Shown here: positions 30,690-39,423 of the stretch, one piece after another | Layout: each line of letters starts with the position of its first letter | Numbering within the stretch: position 1 is the stretch's first letter | NCBI GenBank assembly: GCA_026985075.1 | Contig: JALSQX010000016.1 | Span: 1 to 64,000, forward strand | DNA length: 64,000 nucleotides | From: Blastocatellia bacterium | GTDB taxonomy: Bacteria > Acidobacteriota > Blastocatellia > HR10 > J050 | Reading direction: 5' to 3' | Position numbers and translations under genes: made by a program | The notes under the pieces: model-generated | Database searches by the model: none | What the model was told of the DNA's origin: nothing | The model's input: the letters and a program-made list of their open reading frames with translations, nothing else

Positions 30690-33260
30690 TCAGGGCAATG
30701 CCACCGTCGCCATCGCCGATGTTCGGGAGTGCTCTTTCTTCTCTCCCGGCTGCTCCTGCGCCTTCTTGATGCGATTGATGGCGTTAGTGATGATCGACTT
30801 GGCGAATGGCGGCAGACCGGGCGCTCGGGCCGCTTCCTCCAGCGCCGGGAGCGCTCGCCGATCTCCCAATGCTCCCAGGGCCTGCGCGGCGCTGAAGCCG
30901 AGCTGGAACGATCGATTCCGGATGCCTTCCTCGAGTCCTTTGAGGAGGATGTCGAGCACGCGGTCATCGCCTTTGCCGATGGCGCCGAGCAATTGAAACG
31001 CCGAACTCCGCACCGTCGCTCGATGGCCCGGAGCGGCGTACTCCATAGCGATGTCCAGCGCCCGCGGGTCTTGAAGCGCGGCCAGTCCATCCATCGCCCC
31101 GGCGCGAATCACATCCCGCCAGGAATCCCGTTTCATGAGATCGACGAGTACATCATAGGCCCGTGGCGCGCGACTCTGCCCTAACGCTCGCGCCGCTTCG
31201 GCCACGGCAAAATAGCTGGGATCGGTCTGAATGATCTTGACGAAGAGATCGGCTAGCTCAGGATCTTTCAGAGCAGCCAGTCCACGAATCGCCGCCCGGC
31301 GGACGCGCGACTGTTCATCTTTCAGCGCTTTGAGCAATGCAGCCCGCACCGCTTCGGTCTGCTTCCCGGCCAAGGCCCTCACCGCCTCCAATCGCACGCC
31401 CCAGAAGGCATCGTGCAGAGCGGCTTCGGTCAACGCCTCGATGGCCGCGTCGCTGGATCGCGAGGCGAGTTCGACCGCTGCGCGAATGCGGCCGGTGACA
31501 TCTCGATCGTGGAGCAGTTGATAGGCCAGCGCCGCATCGCTGCGATCGAATTTCACTTCCTTGAGGATGTAATTCCCGCGATCGAAATTGATGATGAGCG
31601 GCTCACCGTCCACCGGGAAGGTGAACGTCTCTCGACGTTCATCGATCCACACGCGATGCACTTTCTCGCCCGAAGCCGTGGTGATGGCGATATCCACCGG
31701 GGTGATGAAGACGTCCGGCGATTGAAACCAGGGCCGCGTCTCATCGGGTTTCTGCGTTTGCGTGACGGTGAGGGTGAGCGTGTGGGCGCGCTCATCATAT
31801 TGAGAGGTGATTTCGAATCGGGGATGGCCCATCTTGTACACCCACTCATCGAAAAACCACTGAAGGTTCTGGCCCGTCGCCTCTTCGATGGCGATGACCA
31901 GTTGTGGCGTCTCGACGTTCTGCCAGGCGTATTTCTCCACGTAATGATGGATGGCGCGCCAGAAGAGTTCCTCGCCGAGCACGAACCGCAACATGTTGAG
32001 GACCGCGGCGCCGTGTGGATAGGCGTGGGTATCGAACATCGACCAGGGATTATCGTAGCGTTTGGTCACAATGGGTCGCCGGTTCCCGCGGCGCCAGGCC
32101 TGAAAGTATTGCCGCTGATTGCCGAACATTTCGTAGAGGTATTCCTCTTTCCCTTTGTCATGTTCGGTCCACACGTTGGCCATGAACGTGGCGAACGATT
32201 CGTTGAGCCAGATCTCGCCCCAATCGCGGCAGGTGAGCAGATCGCCGAACCACTGATGAGCGAGCTCGTGAGAGACGACGCCGTCGGAGGAGATGTCCAG
32301 ATGGGCGCGGCGATCGTGAACGAAGTTGTCGCCCAGCGTGGTGGCCGAGATGTTCTCCAGCCCTCCGGGAAAGCCGCGCACGGTCGTCTGGGCGTACTTG
32401 GGATAGGGATAGTCGTAGCCGAGCTTTTCGGAGAAGAACGCGACCATGTCCTTTAGCTTGCCGAACGAGAGGCGCGCGTTCTCTACCTGATCGGGATAGA
32501 CGTAAGAAATCACCGGAATATTCTTGAACCGATCCCTGAGTTCGGCGAATTGGCCGACGACGATGGAGATGAGGTAACTGGAGAAGGGTTTGTCTAATCG
32601 CCAATGCCAGGTCTTGGTCTTCTTCTCCGGATGGGGCGTCACGCTCACCAACGCTCCATTAGAGATCACCGTGTACTGATCTGCGACGGTGGCGATGACC
32701 TCGGCGGACGCGCGATCATTGGGGTAATCGTAGCAGGGGAACCAGTAGTGATTCGCTTCCGGTTGACCGGCCGTCCATATCTGATAAGGACGATCCGGCT
32801 CGCTCTCGGTCGGCGTGACGAACCTCAATCCTTCCCGGGGCACGGCTGTGTAGTTGATCGTGATGGCGATATCCTGACCGGCGGGATAGGCGCGATCCAA
32901 AGTAACGAAGAGCTTCTCGTCATCCTGATAGCGAAACCGAAGGGGCGTGCCATCGGCCAGCGTGACCGAGTGGATGGTCATGTGACCGGCGTCGAGTTGA
33001 ATCTCCTTCACATCGCTGCTGAACGGGCGCAGGATGATGGTCGTTTCGCCGGTCACCGATTTTTGAGCCCAATCGAAGCTGAGAACCAGGCGATAGTGCT
33101 GGACATCATAGGAATGACTGCGCGGCCATCGATAGGGCGGTGGCTCGGCAGTGGGCGCATGACCGGGGGCTTGCGCGAAGACGCCGTTCGAAAAGACGAA
33201 GAGGATGAGGACGAGCATGATGACTCGCCCGCGCTTCCCAGAGGGCCAAACATCGAACAT
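30690..33260 (-). CDS. Secreted M1-family aminopeptidase with C-terminal HEAT repeats
   Basis: 856 residues; GGAGG stands 7 bases before the ATG. Signal peptide (MLVLILFVFSNGVFAQ). M1 zinc site HELAHQWFGD followed by WLNESFATFMANVW, giving H-E-x2-H-x18-E. The exopeptidase motif reads FPGGLENISATTLG (GGLEN instead of GAMEN). Residues about 560-850 form HEAT-like helical repeats (AVRAALLKALKDEQSRVRRA, AIRGLAALKDPELADLF). It removes N-terminal residues from peptides. Together with the S46 and S9 enzymes it forms an exported peptide-degradation set. Confidence 0.95.
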   Translation of the reverse strand: MFDVWPSGKRGRVIMLVLILFVFSNGVFAQAPGHAPTAEPPPYRWPRSHSYDVQHYRLVLSFDWAQKSVTGETTIILRPFSSDVKEIQLDAGHMTIHSVTLADGTPLRFRYQDDEKLFVTLDRAYPAGQDIAITINYTAVPREGLRFVTPTESEPDRPYQIWTAGQPEANHYWFPCYDYPNDRASAEVIATVADQYTVISNGALVSVTPHPEKKTKTWHWRLDKPFSSYLISIVVGQFAELRDRFKNIPVISYVYPDQVENARLSFGKLKDMVAFFSEKLGYDYPYPKYAQTTVRGFPGGLENISATTLGDNFVHDRRAHLDISSDGVVSHELAHQWFGDLLTCRDWGEIWLNESFATFMANVWTEHDKGKEEYLYEMFGNQRQYFQAWRRGNRRPIVTKRYDNPWSMFDTHAYPHGAAVLNMLRFVLGEELFWRAIHHYVEKYAWQNVETPQLVIAIEEATGQNLQWFFDEWVYKMGHPRFEITSQYDERAHTLTLTVTQTQKPDETRPWFQSPDVFITPVDIAITTASGEKVHRVWIDERRETFTFPVDGEPLIINFDRGNYILKEVKFDRSDAALAYQLLHDRDVTGRIRAAVELASRSSDAAIEALTEAALHDAFWGVRLEAVRALAGKQTEAVRAALLKALKDEQSRVRRAAIRGLAALKDPELADLFVKIIQTDPSYFAVAEAARALGQSRAPRAYDVLVDLMKRDSWRDVIRAGAMDGLAALQDPRALDIAMEYAAPGHRATVRSSAFQLLGAIGKGDDRVLDILLKGLEEGIRNRSFQLGFSAAQALGALGDRRALPALEEAARAPGLPPFAKSIITNAINRIKKAQEQPGEKKEHSRTSAMATVALP

Positions 33261-34263
33261 ACATTACCTCCACCCAATGATGTTTTCTCCGATTCTCAGA
33301 CGCACGGCCGGATATTACACCACGCCTCATATGGATGTCTAGAGCCAGCGCGCCGCCCGGTGCGTCAAGTGAGAGCTGGGAGTTCCGGCGGCCCATGCCC
33401 TCTCCCAGGTGGCCGTGGGGTCAGCCGGTTCCGTCGGAGCCCGGCCACCGGCAACGCCACGCGGACATCACCCACCAGATTCGCTCCGCCACCAGGGACG
33501 GCCACCGTCACATCCTCGACCCTCAGTTCGCTTGATGGTCATGGGGGCGCCGGCATTCTTTGCGTTCTCGGGGAACTGCATTGACCGGGTATCGGATGGT
33601 TTCACTTCTCACGACCACCTGTCATCTGGCGCCCCCCGAGACCATCGCCGCTGGGCGGTGGGGAGCTGCGCGGCTGGTGGGGTGAGCGGGGAAGGAACGA
33701 TTCCCGGAGGTGAGTTCCGGGGTTTCCGGAGGGTGGGGGGAGTTCCGGGTGAGTAGCTGCCCATCGTCAGAGACCCCGGAGGCGAGCTCCGGGGCCTGCG
33801 CCATGACACCTCGCCGATGGCTGGCGGAGAGTCGTCAGCTCGTGGAAAGGCTCATCCCTCACCCAGGAGAGACCCCGCCGCCGGTCGGCGGGGAGCCATC
33901 ACGTGGCTAGCTCGTTCCGCGGGCGGTTCCCCTCCCTTCAGGAGGCCCCGCTGCTGGACGGTGGGGAGGGTCGGTTGTCAGCCAGTTTGCGGCACCCCCC
34001 TTCCTCTCCGGAGACATCCCGCCGCTCGCCCACAGGCCCAGAGGGGGCCGCCGGGCGCGTCCCCCGGCTTCGTGGTGTCCATTCGGAGTGAGTCGTCGTC
34101 TGGGGATGCTGCTGTGCTCTGCCCCTGACTCTCCTACGGCACTCCTGACTTCTGTCGGGCGCACTCCCGCGTCACCTTCCATCGAACGAAGCGGGCGCGA
34201 TTGCACAGCGCAAGTGGAATGAAATCGGCTCGCCCATCGTCGCATTTCGACAAACGAACCCTC
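33261..34263. other. 1.0-kb non-coding stretch with the inverted partner repeat
   Basis: Between the S9 hydrolase stop and the M1 aminopeptidase start. It holds copy B of the 275-bp element and further GC-rich palindromes. Plus-strand ORFs here follow the repeat and lack ribosome sites. Confidence 0.7.
33696..33970 (-). repeat. 275-bp dispersed element, copy B
   Basis: Reverse complement of 23344-23618. Contains GACCCCGCCGCCGGTCGGCG and repeated CCCGGAGGTGAGTTCCGGGG-type palindromes. Copies A and B are about 10 kb apart, facing each other around the thiolase-to-M1 segment. Confidence 0.85.
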
Positions 34264-35247
34264 TCACTTCAAATAGCGCGCCAGGAAGGCCTTGATTTTC
34301 CGCCAACTGTCGGCCGCCGTCCTGGTGTTGAGGCGATTGAACTGATGGCCGCCGGGAGGTTCTTCATAGATCTCGTATTCGAATTTCTTCCCGGCGGCCT
34401 TCAGCGCGTCGATGAGATGCATGAGTTCGTGGAGGCGCACGTCCCGGTCATTGGTCGCCGCATGGATGAGCAAAGGCGTTTGTAACCGATGAGCCTGATG
34501 CGCCGGGGAACGCTCCAGATAGGGCCGGAGATTCTCCCAGGGCGTGCCGCCGAATCCTCGTTGCTCGGCGAACGTGCGTCGATACCGCTCCGATTTATAT
34601 CCCATTCGCTCGACCAGATCGGAGACGCCCACAACGTTGACGCCGACGCGAAATTTCTCCGGCGCGCGATAGAGCGCGTGCATGGTGATGAAGCCGCCGT
34701 GCGACCAGCCGATGATGCCGATGCGATGGGGATCCACGTTAGGATGCATCTCCACCAGCCAGTCGCGGCCGCTGATGCAATCTTCGACCTCTTTGCCACC
34801 ATAGTCCAGCGCATGGTAATGACGGGCGCCATGATGGGTGCTTCCTCGATATTCGGGAGCGAGCACGATGTATCCCTCTCGGAGCATGTCGCGGATCAGC
34901 GGCCAGTAGTAATGATCCAGATGGCCATGGACGCCACCGTGAACCCAAATGAGGGCCGGTCGCTTCTCGTTGCCGATATTCAGGGGCGTCCATACATGCG
35001 CCGGGATGATATGTTCATCGGCCGAACTGGGATAGCGAATCTTCTCGTAGCGGGCGATGCCTTGCGCCTCGAGGAAGAAGCTGAGCTCCAGGCTTCGTTG
35101 CTCGGCCGCTTGCACGGCGAACTGAAGCGAGCGGATCTGACGTTCCAATCTCTCCAACCGAGCCTTCAGGTCATCCTGCTGCGCTTGCACGCGGGGAAGA
35201 CAGCACAGGACACTCCAAACCGCGATGATCACGTCTCGACGTCTCAT
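34264..35247 (-). CDS. Secreted S9-like prolyl-oligopeptidase-family hydrolase
   Basis: 327 residues; GAGGGAGCT precedes the ATG. Short signal segment (VIIAVWSVLCCLPRVQA), then a coiled coil (DDLKARLERLERQIRSLQFA). The alpha/beta-hydrolase domain carries the nucleophile GIIGWSHGGFITMHALY, an acid in AATNDRDVRLHEL and the His in PPGGHQFNRL. LIWVHGGVHGHLD gives the oxyanion-hole HG motif. Likely cleaves short peptides or esters in the periplasm. Downstream of the TonB receptor in the same direction (84 bases), so perhaps co-transcribed. Confidence 0.88.
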   Translation of the reverse strand: MRRRDVIIAVWSVLCCLPRVQAQQDDLKARLERLERQIRSLQFAVQAAEQRSLELSFFLEAQGIARYEKIRYPSSADEHIIPAHVWTPLNIGNEKRPALIWVHGGVHGHLDHYYWPLIRDMLREGYIVLAPEYRGSTHHGARHYHALDYGGKEVEDCISGRDWLVEMHPNVDPHRIGIIGWSHGGFITMHALYRAPEKFRVGVNVVGVSDLVERMGYKSERYRRTFAEQRGFGGTPWENLRPYLERSPAHQAHRLQTPLLIHAATNDRDVRLHELMHLIDALKAAGKKFEYEIYEEPPGGHQFNRLNTRTAADSWRKIKAFLARYLK

Positions 35248-35331
35248 AGCTCCCTCTCAACGTTGCGCCTGACTCACGGTATCTCCACCCACTAGGGGCG
35301 AACCTGGGCGGAGGTTCGCCGCCCGTGGGAC

Positions 35332-38300
35332 TCAGAAGTTGATTTTCAGAGCGAACTGCATCAGCCGCGGATTAGTGATCGTGCACGTGGTCTGTCCGAA
35401 ACTGAGACTGAAAATATTGGTGTTCGGCACGCAGAAATTCACGTTATTGAACGCATTGAACACCTCCCAGCGGAACTCCAGATCGGCCGTCTCCGTCATC
35501 TTGGTGCGCTTCGACAGGTTGAAGTCGAAAGTGAACCGACGCGGCCCGAAGATGGGCGTATGCCCCAGCTCGCCCAACTCTCCGGGGCGCGGCAATTGGA
35601 ACAGTCCTGGCGTGGCATCGGGGTCTGAGCACTGACCGCCGACGATGCTGGAGAGACACGGATCGAGCCAGAAGACGCCGCCGCCAATGGTCCGTCGACC
35701 GACCAGGCGGCGAAGTTCGTCGACGGTCAGCGGTTGAGAGAGGTTCACCGTGTTATCGTCGGAGATGGTGGAGCGATGGAATGTTCCCACGCCCGATGTG
35801 ATCGACAGCGGTCGGCCACTGCGCCAGTTGATGATGCCACCAAATTGCCACCCACTGATCAATGTCCTCCAAAAACCGGTCATACCGGCTCCCAGGGGTT
35901 TGTCCACACCGAAGGGCAGCTCATAAATCCAGTTGGCCTTGAACAGGTGGCGCGGCATGAACTCCTGGATGCTGTTGCGGGCGAACCGCACGGAACTCGC
36001 CCGGGTCGCATTAATCAACGTGTTCTCATCGCCATCGAAGTCGGCCAATGCTCTCCCGTACGTGTAGTTGGCCTGGAGAGTGAAACCACCTGAGAACCGT
36101 CGGCGCACCTCGATCTCCAAGGCATGATAGGTGGAGAAGCCATCGTTGACCATTCGGCGGGAACTGTGGACGAACGGATTGGCTTGGAAGAAATTGGCCG
36201 GGAAGCGACCTTGAAGGACGGCCCCCCAGAAACTCCCTCCGCGAATGCGCGGCTGGCCGGGGGCCGGTCGCGATGTCTCCCGTTGGGTGAGACGATAGAC
36301 GAATTCGCCCGTCTCATTGAAATCGAGGGCATCGATGAGCGCCGTCCGGCTGCGCAAGCGACTCGGATCGCCGGCGATGAGCGCATCCATGAGCGGATTG
36401 GGCACGCTACAGGGAAAATTCAGCGTATCGAAGCGATTGCCCGCTCCGTTGGCGCGATTGCACGCCAAGTTCTGTTTGGCGAGGATGAACGCCTCTAAGA
36501 ACGTCATGCCCGTCACCGGATCGAACGCCAGCACGTTGATCTCGTTGAAATCGGCGACGCGACGGAGTTTGACGCCGCGATTGCCCACGTACCGGATCTC
36601 GATGGCCGTGTTGGCGAACAGTTCCCGCTGGATACCCAGCGTCCACTCGTTGTAGTACGGCGTCTCCAGGTCGTCGGCGAAGGTCCGGAAATCCTGCGCC
36701 GTGCTGTCCAGGATGGTGCGCGTCACCGGCAGAACGAACGGCGGCACCGGAGCGACCGGAGGGCCGGTGGAGAGGACGTCGCGGAGCAGAGTGGGATTGT
36801 TCAGGCAATCGCCTTCGACGGGGATACAATCCTGATCGACGCGCAACCCTTCGTTGTCATCGACGTTCCCGTCGATGATGTTGAAGTGGTCTTGCATGTA
36901 GCTGATGCGAAATCCGGCGCGAATGGACGTCTTCCCATCGCCCCAGGGGTCCCAGGCGAAGCCGATGACCGGACCGAAATTATCCAGATCGTTCTTCCAC
37001 AACGGACGGCCATTGTTGGACCCCCCTGGACCATATCGGGTGGCACAGGTAGTGATCAGATTGATGGCGTTGCTCGTCGTCGGGTCCAGGGGAAGCTGTT
37101 CCAGGAGATCGCACGGCTGGCCAGCGAAGACGCCGGGATGGAAAAAGCCCTCGGGCCCGGAGATGCCGAATATGGCGTTTTCACCGCCTTCGGGGAGCAA
37201 CAGCAGCCCTTGCGTCTCGAAGGGCACGGTGGCGAATTCCCAGCGCAGGCCGAGATTGAGCGTGAAATGGGGACGCACATTCCAGTTGTCCTGGATGAAC
37301 CAGTCGAACTCCCGAACCTGATATCGTCGCCGTTCGGGGGCGTTGGGCACGAAGCCCGAGAAGAGCGAAGTGACGTTATAGCGAACTTCGACTTCGGCCA
37401 GGGCGCCAACCAGGTTATTGATCAGATCGCGGGCCGTCTCCATGTCCTGCGATTCAATATCCGAGCCGCCGGAGAGCGCGCGCAGATCCGCCTCGCTGAA
37501 TCCCGGAGGATTGTCGTTGTCGTCGAAGTCGATTTCTCCAAATGGATTGACCTCGTCAAAGCTATAGGTATCCACCCAGCGGTGGCGGAACTCGCCCCCA
37601 AACTTGATCTGGTGATTGCCGCGTACCCAACTGACCGTATCGCGGAGGTGGACGGTCACATTGTCACGAACCTCATCGTTGTTGCTCGAATCATAAGGAT
37701 CGGTGATCGTATTCAAGTCGAGCGTGAAGGGCGTACCGAACGGCTGGTTGACGAGAAAAGCATTCTCGCCTCCCAGATACCCGAAGCGGAATTCATTGAT
37801 GAGCGTCGGCGCGAACGTGGAGGTCACGCCGACGCTGTATCCGCGGGAGTGCGTGACGCGATCGCCCAGCGACCCCAGATCGGGATAGCGCGGTTCTCGA
37901 TTATTGATGAAATCGCCTTCGATGTTGCGATCGATGTAATTGAATGTGACATAGAAGGAGTGATTCTCATTGAAGCGATGATCCAGTCTGAAAGATGGGA
38001 GGTGTTCAACAGTAATCGATGGAGCATTGAAACGGAATCCACCGGTGTTGAGTCCGTCGCCGATGTCGAAATTATTGGGTAACGGAATGGCGCCGAACAC
38101 GGTCCCGGTGATGAAGGGATCGGGAGTGGCCGGACGGGTACCATCGAAGCGACCATCTACGCACTCTCGTCCCAACGCCGCCTGGATGGCTCCACCGCAT
38201 TCCATGAGGTCGACGCTTCGAATGAGCTCCGGATGGGCCGCGACATTCTCCGGCGTCGTGCGCAAGTTATCCAAGTACCGAAAGAGACCACGGCGCGCCT

Positions 38301-39321
38301 CGGCCGTATAGACGAGTCGATTGACGGCCACGCCTCGAGATTCGCGCGTCTGTTGATAGCCGAAGAAGAAGAAGGTCTTATCTTTGAAAATCGGTCCGCC
38401 AATGCGCCCGCCAAACTGGTTGCGGATGAGCTTGGGGCGCTCCACGCCCGCCGCGTTGTTGAAAAAGTCATTGGCGTTGAGCACGTCGTTGCGATGAAAC
38501 TCGAAGATCGAGCCGTGGAACTCGTTCGAGCCGGAACGGGTGACGGCGGTGATTTGAGCTCCACCACGGCTATACTCGGCCGAGGAGATGCCGGTGACCA
38601 CCTGGAACTCCTGCACATTCTCCGCCGCCAAGGCCAGCAGAGGTTGATCGAGCATGATCGAAGACGCACGATTGAAATTGTCCTGCGTATCAATACCGTC
38701 CAGTGTGATATTGATGGAGCGATGGCGCTGACCATGAACGAACAGCTTGTTCCCTTGACCGTCGGGACTCCGCTCGAAGTAGACGCCGGCCTGAAGAAAC
38801 GCCAGGTGCGAAGCGTTGCGCCCATTGAGCGGAAGTTCCAGGACCCGGCGCTCATCGACCACTGTACTCAATTCAGCATCCACCGTATTGACGATTTCCT
38901 GAGCCATGCCGGCCGTGATCTCCACCTCTTCCTGGAGTTCGCCGACTTGCAAGGTGATATTCAGGTCGGCCGTTTGACCGACTTCCACAATCGCGTCTCG
39001 CACGACGGCGCGACGGAAATTGGGCGCTTCCACGGCCACGGTGTACCGTCCCAGGCGGACGTTGGGAATGACGAACGTCCCGATGGCCGAGGTCTTAGCC
39101 CGATAGACGGTATTGGTGGCCACGTGGGTGGCGATGACGCTGGCGCCGGGAATGACCGCGCCGGTCTCATCCATCACGACCCCTTCGATGCGACCGGTCA
39201 GCTCCTGAGCGGCCATTGCTCCCACCCCGAGGAGGAGCATCAGGCATCCGCTCACCAGCAGTCGTCTGACTGGCCGCGGTTGGGTGCGCGTTGATTCGAA
39301 TCTGCCCATCATTATCCTCAT
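35332..39321 (-). CDS. TonB-dependent receptor, Oar-like, with carboxypeptidase-regulatory domain
   Basis: About 1329 residues from the ATG at 39321, fixed by AAGGAGGT (39326-39333). Signal segment (LLVSGCLMLLLGVGAMAAQ). A carboxypeptidase-regulatory beta-sandwich (GRIEGVVMDETGAVIPGASV ... VAVEAPNFRRAVV) precedes the plug (LELPLNGRNASHLAFLQAG; VTRSGSNEFHGSIFEFHRND) and a long outer-membrane barrel ending in QFALKINF with a terminal Phe. Such receptors are abundant in Acidobacteriota and import or bind sugars and peptides using TonB energy. Its place between the sigma/FGase-like locus and secreted hydrolases suggests it may be a regulon member (inference). Confidence 0.95.
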   Translation of the reverse strand: MRIMMGRFESTRTQPRPVRRLLVSGCLMLLLGVGAMAAQELTGRIEGVVMDETGAVIPGASVIATHVATNTVYRAKTSAIGTFVIPNVRLGRYTVAVEAPNFRRAVVRDAIVEVGQTADLNITLQVGELQEEVEITAGMAQEIVNTVDAELSTVVDERRVLELPLNGRNASHLAFLQAGVYFERSPDGQGNKLFVHGQRHRSINITLDGIDTQDNFNRASSIMLDQPLLALAAENVQEFQVVTGISSAEYSRGGAQITAVTRSGSNEFHGSIFEFHRNDVLNANDFFNNAAGVERPKLIRNQFGGRIGGPIFKDKTFFFFGYQQTRESRGVAVNRLVYTAEARRGLFRYLDNLRTTPENVAAHPELIRSVDLMECGGAIQAALGRECVDGRFDGTRPATPDPFITGTVFGAIPLPNNFDIGDGLNTGGFRFNAPSITVEHLPSFRLDHRFNENHSFYVTFNYIDRNIEGDFINNREPRYPDLGSLGDRVTHSRGYSVGVTSTFAPTLINEFRFGYLGGENAFLVNQPFGTPFTLDLNTITDPYDSSNNDEVRDNVTVHLRDTVSWVRGNHQIKFGGEFRHRWVDTYSFDEVNPFGEIDFDDNDNPPGFSEADLRALSGGSDIESQDMETARDLINNLVGALAEVEVRYNVTSLFSGFVPNAPERRRYQVREFDWFIQDNWNVRPHFTLNLGLRWEFATVPFETQGLLLLPEGGENAIFGISGPEGFFHPGVFAGQPCDLLEQLPLDPTTSNAINLITTCATRYGPGGSNNGRPLWKNDLDNFGPVIGFAWDPWGDGKTSIRAGFRISYMQDHFNIIDGNVDDNEGLRVDQDCIPVEGDCLNNPTLLRDVLSTGPPVAPVPPFVLPVTRTILDSTAQDFRTFADDLETPYYNEWTLGIQRELFANTAIEIRYVGNRGVKLRRVADFNEINVLAFDPVTGMTFLEAFILAKQNLACNRANGAGNRFDTLNFPCSVPNPLMDALIAGDPSRLRSRTALIDALDFNETGEFVYRLTQRETSRPAPGQPRIRGGSFWGAVLQGRFPANFFQANPFVHSSRRMVNDGFSTYHALEIEVRRRFSGGFTLQANYTYGRALADFDGDENTLINATRASSVRFARNSIQEFMPRHLFKANWIYELPFGVDKPLGAGMTGFWRTLISGWQFGGIINWRSGRPLSITSGVGTFHRSTISDDNTVNLSQPLTVDELRRLVGRRTIGGGVFWLDPCLSSIVGGQCSDPDATPGLFQLPRPGELGELGHTPIFGPRRFTFDFNLSKRTKMTETADLEFRWEVFNAFNNVNFCVPNTNIFSLSFGQTTCTITNPRLMQFALKINF

Positions 39322-39325
39322 GGCG

Positions 39326-39333
39326 ACCTCCTT
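39326..39333 (-). promoter_or_regulatory. Strong ribosome binding site of the TonB receptor gene
   Basis: AAGGAGGT with 4 bases to the ATG at 39321; decides this start over an upstream in-frame one at 39360. Confidence 0.75.
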
Positions 39334-39423
39334 CCTTGAGACCTCCCGGATCGTTCGCATTGCGCCACAATGGGCAGTGCGGGTACCCCAGGGCGCAAGG
39401 CCGGGGCCACCGAGTCCCCGAAT

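Noticed and set aside
33817-34128. 103-residue plus-strand frame in the 33.3-34.3 kb gap
   Set aside because: It follows the dispersed element, diverges from the copy A frame outside the repeat, and has no ribosome site; kept only as a finding for the shared part.
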